Assembly (NCBI GenBank): GCA_016712525.1
Contig: JADJQX010000001.1
Span: 930,001 to 994,000, forward strand
Reading direction: 5' to 3'
Origin: Myxococcales bacterium
Lineage (GTDB): Bacteria; Myxococcota_A; Polyangia; Polyangiales; Polyangiaceae
Length of the DNA stretch: 64,000 nt
Shown here piece by piece: positions 44,588-51,746 of this stretch; position 1 is the stretch's first letter, and every line of letters starts with the position of its first letter. A model generated the notes under the pieces. It was not told the origin of the DNA. It saw only the letters and a list, made by a program, of their open reading frames with translations, and made no database searches. The position numbers were made by a program, and so were the translations under genes.

Positions 44588-45327
44588 GCGCGGGCCTCGG
44601 CGACAGGGGACGGACCGCCCACGACGCGGCCATCTTCGAGGGTGATCACACGCGCGCCGGGGAGCCCCACGATGCGGGCGTCGTGGCTCGCGACGAGCAC
44701 CGCGCGTCCCTCGCCGACGATGGCCGCGAGCTCCGTTGCGAGGGCGTGGGTGCGCGCGTCGTCGAGGTGGGCGGTGGGCTCGTCCATGACGACGAGCGGA
44801 GGGTCGAAGAGCAGCGCACGCGCGAGCGCCACCCGTTGACGCTCGCCGCCCGACAGGCTCCGCACGGGCGTGTGGGCCGACCGCTCGACGCCGAAGCGCG
44901 TGAGGAGGGTCATGGCGCGGGCTTCGTCCTCGCGACGGACCCCCTCGGGCACACGCGGGAGGAGCACGTTGTCGATCGCGGTCATCGCGTCGAGGAGCTG
45001 AAGGTCTTGGAAGACGAAGCCGACCTTCTTGCGGCGTACGTCGGCCCTGTGGGCCTCACGGAGGCGCGAGGTGGCCTCGCCGTCGAGGTACACCTCGCCG
45101 CTCGTGGGCGAGAGCATGCCCCCGACGATGGCGAGCAAGGTGGACTTGCCGCTCCCGCTCGGGCCGCGGAGCACCACGAGCTCCCCCCGCGCGACCTCGA
45201 ACGACACGTCGCTGAGCACCGCGCGCCGACCCTCGCCGTCGCGGACCCGCTTCGACACGCCCACCGCGCGCACGGCAGGGGCGCTCGCGGACTCGGGGGA
45301 GCTCGATGCAGGGACCTCGTCGGGCAC
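44584..45327 (-). CDS. ABC transporter ATP-binding protein (LolD/MacB type)
   Basis: A 247-residue ABC ATPase. Walker A is GPSGSGKST (residues about 55-63), Q-loop VGFVFQDLQLLDAMT, signature LSGGERQRVALARALL, Walker B LVVMDEPTAHLDD and H-loop VLVASHD. The sequence type is like LolD/MacB/FtsE ATPases, that usually work with two membrane partners. Its ATG lead opens the operon; the membrane protein overlaps its stop (ATGA). Confidence 0.92.
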   Translation of the reverse strand: MPDEVPASSSPESASAPAVRAVGVSKRVRDGEGRRAVLSDVSFEVARGELVVLRGPSGSGKSTLLAIVGGMLSPTSGEVYLDGEATSRLREAHRADVRRKKVGFVFQDLQLLDAMTAIDNVLLPRVPEGVRREDEARAMTLLTRFGVERSAHTPVRSLSGGERQRVALARALLFDPPLVVMDEPTAHLDDARTHALATELAAIVGEGRAVLVASHDARIVGLPGARVITLEDGRVVGGPSPVAEARA

Positions 45328-45508
45328 GCTTCGAGCTTAGCAGACATTCGCGTCGCCATTGCGTGCCAGGGTGAGCCATCAGGTGTGCCGCGGCCGCTGT
45401 TCAGTGCTCGAAATCACTTGGGTTTTCGACATTCTGGGATGGAACGAAGCGTGCTTCATTCGGAAGGAGGCGCGCCTCGTTTCGGGCGCGCTAGACTGGG
45501 TGGGCTCG

Positions 45509-45829
45509 ATGAACGCACGCACTTCCCTTCTTCCGATTCTCTCGCTCGCTGCCGGCTTCGGCCTCGTCGGGGCGGTCGCGTGCACGCTGAATCCGCAGCC
45601 GCTGCCCCCGGACGACGACGACCGGGTGAACGCCGTGCCCACGTCGCCAGGCGGCTCGGCCTTCTCGGATTCGGGTCAGAACGCGCCACCGGACGCGCGG
45701 AAGGATGCTGGCAAGCTCGTGGACTCGGGCCCGGTGGTCGACGGGGCGCCGAGCTTCGACGCGGGCGTGGACGCGCAGGTCGACGGGGGCGACGCGGGCA
45801 CGACGTCACTCGACGCGACCCCCGACTGA
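45509..45829 (+). CDS. Short lipoprotein, Asp/Ala/Gly-rich
   Basis: A 106-residue lipoprotein (signal LAAGFGLVGAVACTLNPQPLPPD; lipobox GAVAC). The NPQPLPPD motif after Cys is one I have seen in other exported myxobacterial lipoproteins. The rest is a low-complexity spacer (DAGKLVDSGPVVDGAPS; DAGVDAQVDGGDAG) with no folded domain. Confidence 0.72.
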   Translation: MNARTSLLPILSLAAGFGLVGAVACTLNPQPLPPDDDDRVNAVPTSPGGSAFSDSGQNAPPDARKDAGKLVDSGPVVDGAPSFDAGVDAQVDGGDAGTTSLDATPD

Positions 45830-46053
45830 GGTGGGGGCCGACCGGGTGGGGGCCGACCGACGCGTGGGGGCCGACCTGGGGCCGACCGACGTTCGCGCTA
45901 ACTCTTTGATCTCTGGTCAACGCCGGCGGCTGCCTACGCCACGACAGATCTCACCACGCCACGAGAGATCCCACCGACGTTCGCGCTAACCCTTTGATCC
46001 TTGGTCGCGCCGGACCTGGAGATCCGACCGACGTTCGCGCCAACCCCTCGATA
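45830..46053. repeat. Intergenic repeats: GTGGGGGCCGACC tandem and triple ACCGACGTTCGCGCTAAC motif
   Basis: Left part: four short copies of GTGGGGGCCGACC. Then the motif ACCGACGTTCGCGCTAAC occurs three times (at about 45886, 45973 and 46026), each followed by YCTTTGATC or a variant, about 85 and 53 bases apart. The spacers differ. No coding signal; may be remnants of a mobile or regulatory element. Confidence 0.7.
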
Positions 46054-46620
46054 TTACTTGGATTGGGGTTTCCCGCCCACATACTCCTCGACGAGCGTCG
46101 AGGTGAAGTCGGCAAGCAGCCCATCCGTGACCCGGAGCCGCCGCGACATCTCCCGGGCGATGTTCAGCACGATGAGCGTGTAGGCCTTGAGGTCGTGCCG
46201 GTAGAGGGCGTCCATGTCCTCGCTGGACACCCGGAGGAGGCGGGCCGGGCCGAGCGCCCGCACCGTGGCCGACCGGGGCTGCATGTCGATGATCGACATC
46301 TCCCCGAACGCGTCGCACGGGCCGAAGATGGCGACCCGCGTGTCGCGACCGCGCCGGCTCTTCTTCGTGACCTCCATCTCGCCCTCGAGCACCACGAAGA
46401 GCTCGCGGCCAGCGTCCCCCTCGCGGAAGATCGCGTCCCCCGGGGCGGCCCGCACCGTCTTCAAGGTCTCGCAGAGGTGCTCGAGGATGTCGTCCGGGAG
46501 GGCCCCGAAGAGGCCTATCTCGCGGAGCTGCGCGGGGGTCACCGGCGGCTCGGAGCGCGTGAGGCTCCGGCCGGACGGGCGGTCGGACGGGAGGGACCGA
46601 GTCGAGGGGCGGTCGTTCAT
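46054..46620 (-). CDS. Cyclic nucleotide-binding domain protein (no HTH)
   Basis: A 188-residue protein with one cNMP-binding domain: IFREGDAGRELFVVLEGEMEV, PCDAFGEMSIIDMQPRSATVRAL and the lid helix RHDLKAYTLIVLNIAREMSRRL. The phosphate-binding cassette FGEMSIIDMQPRSATV has the conserved Arg (in RSA). There is no DNA-binding domain, so it is a sensor or scaffold. The short N-terminal extension is Ser/Pro/Arg-rich. GNAT gene lies 26 bases upstream. Confidence 0.85.
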   Translation of the reverse strand: MNDRPSTRSLPSDRPSGRSLTRSEPPVTPAQLREIGLFGALPDDILEHLCETLKTVRAAPGDAIFREGDAGRELFVVLEGEMEVTKKSRRGRDTRVAIFGPCDAFGEMSIIDMQPRSATVRALGPARLLRVSSEDMDALYRHDLKAYTLIVLNIAREMSRRLRVTDGLLADFTSTLVEEYVGGKPQSK

Positions 46621-46646
46621 GCGAGCCTCTTCAATGGGGGTGGCGT

Positions 46647-47096
46647 CTACGCCGTCGGGACCAGGTCGTTCACGAACACGACGCGCTTGCGCTTGCGGCC
46701 CGCGTAGTTGTCGACCTCGGAGATCGTCCAACCGACGGCCGCGTGGAACTTCTGCGAGCCTTCGTTGCCCGGCGTGGTGATGGCCTTCATGCGCACGCAG
46801 CCCGCCGCGCGGCAGCTCTCGGTGAACTGCGCATAGAGCACGCGCCCTACGCCCTTGCGGCGATGCTCGGGGTGGATGCCCACGAGGTGCACGTAGCCGG
46901 TCTTCACCGGGTGGTGCGCGATGAAGCCGAGCAAGAACCCGATCATCACGCCGTCGGACTCGACGATGAGCGCCTTGTCTCCGAGCTCGTAGAAGAAGAT
47001 CGGGTGAGCGAACGTGCTCATGGGCCCGTCCCACCAGCGATCGATGACCTCGACGATTTCGTCGAAATCCTCCTTCGTGATCTCGCGCGTCTGCAT
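46647..47096 (-). CDS. GNAT-family N-acetyltransferase
   Basis: A 149-residue GNAT enzyme. The acetyl-CoA motif is RRKGVGRVLYAQF (Q/RxxGxG/A) after VHLVGIHPEHR, and the end GWTISEVDNYAGRKRKRVVFVNDL is typical of the fold. Probably transcribed together with the cNMP-binding gene. Substrate unknown (protein, amino sugar or antibiotic). Confidence 0.86.
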   Translation of the reverse strand: MQTREITKEDFDEIVEVIDRWWDGPMSTFAHPIFFYELGDKALIVESDGVMIGFLLGFIAHHPVKTGYVHLVGIHPEHRRKGVGRVLYAQFTESCRAAGCVRMKAITTPGNEGSQKFHAAVGWTISEVDNYAGRKRKRVVFVNDLVPTA

Positions 47097-47203
47097 GGTT
47101 TCCCGAAGGTTTCACCTTCGCCCGCACGACGCAAGCCCGAGCGACACGAACGGCCCCACGCGGAGCTTGACGCCGGGGCCCCGGGCTGCGAACGAGAGCC
47201 CCG

Positions 47204-47860
47204 ATGCCCCCCGTGATCATCGCCCCGTCCATCCTCTCCGCCGATTTTGCCCGCCTGGGAGAGGAGGTACGCGCCCTCGAGACGGCGAAGGCCGATTGGG
47301 TGCACGTCGACGTCATGGACGGCCGGTTCGTGCCCAACATCACCCTCGGGCCGCCCATCGTCGCCTCGCTCCGCAAGGTCACCAAGCTCCCCCTCGACTG
47401 CCACCTCATGATCGTCGAGCCGGAGCGCTACGTCGACGACTTCGCCAAGGCCGGCGCCGACGTGATCTCGGTGCACGTCGAGGCGTGCGTGCACCTGCAT
47501 CGGACGCTCTCCCACATTCGCTCCCTCGGGAAACGCGCCGGCGTCGTGGTCAATCCGTCGACCAGCGAAGAGGCCCTGAAGTACGTGTACGACGTCGCCG
47601 ACCTCGTGCTCGTCATGAGCGTGAACCCGGGCTTCGGGGGGCAGAGCTTCATCGAGTCGGCCCTCCCCAAGATCGAACGCATTCGAAAGGCCATCGAGGC
47701 CAGCGGGAGAGCGATCGACCTCCAGGTCGACGGGGGCGTCAACGAAGAGACGGCACCGCGCGTCGTGTCCGCGGGCGCCAACGTGCTCGTCGCAGGCAAC
47801 GCCGTGTTCTCGAAGCCGAGCTACGCCGAGGCCATCGCGCGCCTCCGGGGGGCGCGTTGA
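47204..47860 (+). CDS. rpe: Ribulose-phosphate 3-epimerase
   Basis: A 218-residue enzyme that interconverts ribulose-5-phosphate and xylulose-5-phosphate in the pentose phosphate pathway. It has the complete motifs of Rpe: IAPSILSADFARLGEEV, VDVMDGRFVPNITLGPP (metal His/Asp), CHLMIVEPERYV, VLVMSVNPGFGGQSF and DLQVDGGVNEETAP with the catalytic Asp. The stop overlaps the TTG of the metallopeptidase gene. Confidence 0.95.
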   Translation: MPPVIIAPSILSADFARLGEEVRALETAKADWVHVDVMDGRFVPNITLGPPIVASLRKVTKLPLDCHLMIVEPERYVDDFAKAGADVISVHVEACVHLHRTLSHIRSLGKRAGVVVNPSTSEEALKYVYDVADLVLVMSVNPGFGGQSFIESALPKIERIRKAIEASGRAIDLQVDGGVNEETAPRVVSAGANVLVAGNAVFSKPSYAEAIARLRGAR

Positions 47861-49269
47861 GGCGCCTCGTCACGAGCGCGGCGATCGTCGCAGGTGTCTC
47901 TGCGGCGCTCACGTCCTGCGGGGGTGAGCCCAAGGTGCCGCCGCTCGCCTACGTGCCGATCCCTGCCCCGAGCGCGCCCGCGAGCGTACCGATCGCGCCG
48001 CCGTTGCCAGGAGTCCCCACGCCTTCCCCGGAGGACAAACACATCGCCGCCATCCTCAAGAAGGTGAGCGCCGTCCGCGGCCTCGCCGCCAAATCGCCCG
48101 TGCCTGGCAGGGTGCTCGAGCGCACCGAGCTCGTCGCCGCCGTCCGCAAGAAGGCCGACGACGAGTACCCGAAGGCGGCCATCGAGCGCGACGCGAAGGT
48201 GATGGAGCTCATGGGCTTCGCGCCCGCCCCGTTCGACTACATGGGCGAGCTCTCGAAGCTGCTCGAGGCCCAGCTCGACGGCTTCTACGACCCGAAGACG
48301 GGCACCATGTACGTCGCGCAAGACCTCGCCGGGGACGCGGCCACCCTCGCGCTCGCCCACGAGCTCACCCACGCGCTCCAAGATCAGCACTACGACCTCA
48401 AGCCCCGCGGCGGCTACCACCCCGGCAAGAGCGACGAGATCATGGCGGGCAGCATGCTCGCCGAGGGCGACGCCACGAGCACCATGCTCGATCTCTCGAT
48501 GAAGGCTCAAGGCCAGACGGCGCTCGATCTCCCCGAGACCGTGTTCACGTCGGTGCTCCAGGGCGCCATGAGCTTCGGCGACGCGGCCAACGCCCCGCGC
48601 TTCCTCCGGAGCACCCTTATTTTTCCCTACGTCGACGGCACCCTCTTCGTGCACGCCCTGCGGCGCGAGGGCGGGTTCCTCCACGTCGACGACGCCTGGC
48701 GCGACCTCCCGAAGACCACCGAGCAGGTGCTCCACGCCGAGAAGTGGAGCGCGCACGAGCCCGCCCTGGCGGTGCCCGCGCCCACCTTCGCGGCGCTCGG
48801 TGCAGGATACACGCGCGTCGACGAGGATACCTCGGGCGAGGGCGGATTGCGCATCGCGCTCGAAGAGTGGACCGCGACCCTCGGCGCCGCCAAGGCCGCC
48901 GCGGCCGACTGGGGCGGCGATCGATCGGCCGTGGTGCAGAACGGCAAGACGATGGCGAACGCGCTGCTCGTCGTCACCGACGCTCCCCCCAAGGGCAAAC
49001 CCGAGGACACCTTCGCCAAGCGCGCCTTCGAGGCCGTGCGCCCGGGCCTCGAGAAGATCCCCGGCAAGGTGACCAAGGACGCCGACATGATCTGCGTCGA
49101 GCGCCCGAAGCTCGGCCCGCTCGCCGTGGCGCGCAAGGGCCGCGCGTACGTCGTCTTGGCGGGCCCCGCCGAGCGCTCCGACAAGGCCGATTGGACCCCG
49201 AAGGGCACCTGCGCCCTCTCGCGCAAATGGGCCGACGAGGTGCTCGCCCAAGGCGCGAAGGTGAGGTAG
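47857..49269 (+). CDS. Zinc metallopeptidase-like lipoprotein
   Basis: A 470-residue lipoprotein (SAALTSCGGEP; Cys21). HELTHALQDQH (His168, Glu169, His172) is the HExxH metallopeptidase motif, and MLAEGDATSTM some 35 residues later is likely to give the third zinc ligand (Glu). The Pro/Ala/Ser-rich N-terminal part is a linker. TTG start overlaps the rpe stop (TTGA); this gives a lipoprotein signal directly. Related proteins are seen in myxobacteria as putative peptidases; substrate unknown. Confidence 0.8.
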   Translation: MRRLVTSAAIVAGVSAALTSCGGEPKVPPLAYVPIPAPSAPASVPIAPPLPGVPTPSPEDKHIAAILKKVSAVRGLAAKSPVPGRVLERTELVAAVRKKADDEYPKAAIERDAKVMELMGFAPAPFDYMGELSKLLEAQLDGFYDPKTGTMYVAQDLAGDAATLALAHELTHALQDQHYDLKPRGGYHPGKSDEIMAGSMLAEGDATSTMLDLSMKAQGQTALDLPETVFTSVLQGAMSFGDAANAPRFLRSTLIFPYVDGTLFVHALRREGGFLHVDDAWRDLPKTTEQVLHAEKWSAHEPALAVPAPTFAALGAGYTRVDEDTSGEGGLRIALEEWTATLGAAKAAAADWGGDRSAVVQNGKTMANALLVVTDAPPKGKPEDTFAKRAFEAVRPGLEKIPGKVTKDADMICVERPKLGPLAVARKGRAYVVLAGPAERSDKADWTPKGTCALSRKWADEVLAQGAKVR

Positions 49270-49324
49270 CGAACGGGCGCGCGGCGTCCTTTACCGGCCT
49301 CACCCTGGCGCCTACGCTGCTCGC

Positions 49325-49840
49325 ATGGGGTCGAGGCGCGCCCGTATCCGAGTCACGGTTCTGGGGATCGGCGTCACGCTCGGCTCGATCGGGCTCCTCT
49401 GCACGTCGTACGCGCGTGCCGCCATGGAGCCCCGAGAGGCGTCCTCGGCGGCGCTCCACGACCCGAAACCGTACGAGCTAGGGGGCGTGGAGAGGGAGTC
49501 CTCCTCCGAGGCCGCTCGTCCGAAGGAGCCCGTGACGTGCGGTTACCAAGCGCTGGTCTCGGCGGCGCTCGTCGTGTTCGTCGGTATCCCAGGGGTCCTC
49601 TTCTTCGCGCGCCTCGCCGTCATGGCGAATCGGGCCGGTCCGACGGGTCCGGTCGCCGCAGGGGCACCCCCGGCGGGGAGGCGAGGCCCGCAGATCGCCG
49701 GCGAGCGGTGTGGCCACTGCCGCAAGCGAGTGATCGCGGAGAACGAAGCAGCGCGGTGCCCGAGCTGCGACGTCATCGTGCATCGCGACGACTGCATGGC
49801 TCGCCACGTGGCCGAGCACCGGGACGAGCCCTACCGGTAG
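49325..49840 (+). CDS. Membrane protein with C-terminal zinc-finger-like motif
   Basis: A 171-residue protein with an N-terminal hydrophobic helix (VTVLGIGVTLGSIGLLC) and a second (ALVVFVGIPGVLFFARLAVMA). After a Pro/Gly linker, the last 40 residues hold CGHCRKRVI, CPSCDVIVH and DDCMARHVAEH: a Cys/His set that would bind one or two zinc ions (B-box/RING-like). No enzyme motif; function unknown. Confidence 0.75.
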   Translation: MGSRRARIRVTVLGIGVTLGSIGLLCTSYARAAMEPREASSAALHDPKPYELGGVERESSSEAARPKEPVTCGYQALVSAALVVFVGIPGVLFFARLAVMANRAGPTGPVAAGAPPAGRRGPQIAGERCGHCRKRVIAENEAARCPSCDVIVHRDDCMARHVAEHRDEPYR

Positions 49841-49973
49841 GCGAGCGCGTGGAAGGCCGTCGACCTCACGCGTCGGTGGACGGACGATAGGCTCGCCCAA
49901 GGCGCGCGCATGAAGTCGCGAGCCTCTCGAACATTTTCCGACGGAACACCGCGGCGTGCGCCAAGCGGCGGAC

Positions 49974-51242
49974 ATGAACCCCTCGCATCGCGCTTCCTTG
50001 TCCCTCGCCGTCGCCCTCACGCTCGCCGCTTGCGGCGGAAAAACCGAGGATCTCTCGGGCACTGCCGCCCCCGGATCGTCCCCGTCGGCGAGCTCGACCC
50101 CCTTCCCGGGAGCCCCTCCGCCTCCCGGCGCGATCACGCCGACCGATCCGCCGCTGCCGACGAGCCCGTTCACCGCGCGCGTCGCCACGACCGACGTCTC
50201 CATCCTCTATCCGCTGCCCGAGCGCGGCACCGCGGGCCTGCTCCGCGCGAGCGACGGCACGGGGCTAGGCCCTCTCCTCCCGCGGGAGGCCTTCTCGGGC
50301 CCCCTCGGCCGGGGCTCGCTCGACTTCGAGCACACGTCGACCTACGAGGCGCTCCACCTCGTCGGCGTGCGCCTCGATCCGTGCGGCCACCGAGCCGAGG
50401 GCGCGGCGTGCACGAGCGAGGTCCGCGCGGTGTTCCAGGGCGTCGCCCCCGACACGAAGGGCGCGACGCTCGCGGCCGACGGGGGCGTGCACGTGATGTA
50501 CGACGTGCCCGCGGGCGAGCTCGACGAGATGCTCCGCGAGATCCTCACCGCGAAGCGCGCGAGCGGAGACACGGAGTCCCGAGAGCTCGGGCCGCACCCG
50601 ATCCTCACCGCCCAGGGCCTCGAGGGCGCCTTCGGCAAGACGCTCCGCGCGATCGTGCTCCGCCACGTGGGAGAGAAGCGCATCGCGCGAGTCACCACGT
50701 TCGACCACAACTTCGCCCTCGACGGCGACGGGTGGACGTTCACCATCCACGATCGGGTGAATGGCAAATACGTCGCGGGCAAGATCCCGGGGGTCGAACA
50801 GTCTGGTCAGACCGTCGGGGGCACGCCTGCACGCGCCCTCTCGCTCGCGGAGACCTCGGCCGAGGCCCTCGGCGGCCCTTCGGCGAAGGATCCCGTCGCC
50901 GCCCTCGTCTCCAGCGCCCGCAGGGAGGCGCCCGCGGCGACGCTCCAAAAGGCCTTCGACTCCGCCCTCCGCGTCGAGGATCCGAGCGTGCACACGGCCG
51001 CCTCCACCGACTGCGCGAACTGCCACTTGGCCGAGGGAGCGCACCGCATCGGCAAAGAGCTCTTCGGCATGAACGAGCCGGCGGGCTTCCTCCCGGGCGT
51101 CTCCCGGCGCGACGAGCGCACGAGCGTCACGAACCTGCACGCGTTCGGCTACCTCGACAGGAGCGTCTCGATCACGCTGCGCACGGCCGCAGAGTCCGTC
51201 GACGTGGCCCGCGGGATGGAGCGCACGCTCGTCGCGAAGTAA
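49974..51242 (+). CDS. Lipoprotein with CxxCH motif, unknown
   Basis: A 422-residue lipoprotein (SLAVALTLAACGGKTEDL) with a Pro/Ser-rich linker. STDCANCHLAEGAH contains one CxxCH heme-binding site, about residue 346, and there is GAACTSE elsewhere. The rest has no match. It may be an exported redox protein like other CxxCH lipoproteins, or a metal-binding one. ATG 18 bases upstream of the chosen start is also possible. Confidence 0.75.
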   Translation: MNPSHRASLSLAVALTLAACGGKTEDLSGTAAPGSSPSASSTPFPGAPPPPGAITPTDPPLPTSPFTARVATTDVSILYPLPERGTAGLLRASDGTGLGPLLPREAFSGPLGRGSLDFEHTSTYEALHLVGVRLDPCGHRAEGAACTSEVRAVFQGVAPDTKGATLAADGGVHVMYDVPAGELDEMLREILTAKRASGDTESRELGPHPILTAQGLEGAFGKTLRAIVLRHVGEKRIARVTTFDHNFALDGDGWTFTIHDRVNGKYVAGKIPGVEQSGQTVGGTPARALSLAETSAEALGGPSAKDPVAALVSSARREAPAATLQKAFDSALRVEDPSVHTAASTDCANCHLAEGAHRIGKELFGMNEPAGFLPGVSRRDERTSVTNLHAFGYLDRSVSITLRTAAESVDVARGMERTLVAK

Positions 51243-51376
51243 CGAGCCCACGCCCACGGGACGAGGGCCTTCGCATCCTCGCAGCATGCGACCGGGAGAG
51301 CGGCTCGGCGATTCGTACCGTGCGACAGAGCTCCCGAAGCCGCGGCGAGCCTGCCCGTACGCGTACGAAGGCCCTA

Positions 51377-51534
51377 TTGTTCTCCCGGAAGGGATACTCC
51401 CATGTACGAACGCCACTTTGTTCTCCCGGAAGGGATACTCCCGTGTACGAACGCCACTTTGTTCTCCCGGAAGGGATAACCCCATGTACGAACGCCACTT
51501 TGTTCTCCCGGAAGGGACAATGGCGGGTACGAGC
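51377..51534. repeat. 41-bp tandem repeat array (three full units and one partial)
   Basis: Four starts of TTGTTCTCCCGGAAGGGA occur exactly 41 bases apart (51377, 51418, 51459, 51500); the last unit is degenerate after 17 bases. The unit continues TACTCCCATGTACGAACG and CCAC. Because 41 is not a multiple of 3, no reading frame is kept. No spacer diversity, so it is not a CRISPR array. The TCCCGGAAGGGA core is a near-palindrome. Confidence 0.9.
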
Positions 51535-51554
51535 GGCCCACGCCGTGCTTGGGA

Positions 51555-51710
51555 GCTCCCCCTATCCGCTCGCAGGCTTTGCGGGCGCGGGTGGACGCGC
51601 CGAGACTCGGAGAAGCAAAGCCGAGAACGGATTTTGGGGGAGCTGTCGGGCGCGGAGCCCGGAGGGCGAGCACCCGGCGGTGGGGGCACCCCTCTCTTTC
51701 TCTCTTCTCT
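51555..51710. repeat. Dispersed intergenic element, copy 1
   Basis: About 155 bases, very similar to 54736-54890 in the same orientation (exact blocks such as GCGAGCACCCGGCGGTGGG and the hairpin GCCCGGAGGGC). It lies just after the stop of the SGNH-like gene (on the minus strand), so it would be in its 3' untranslated region. Confidence 0.8.
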
Positions 51711-51746
51711 CGCTCTCGGCGAGCGGAGCCGTGGGCTCCTCGTGCC

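Noticed and set aside
51377..51534. The 41-bp array as a CRISPR
   Set aside because: Units are head to tail without unique spacers, and there are no cas genes nearby.
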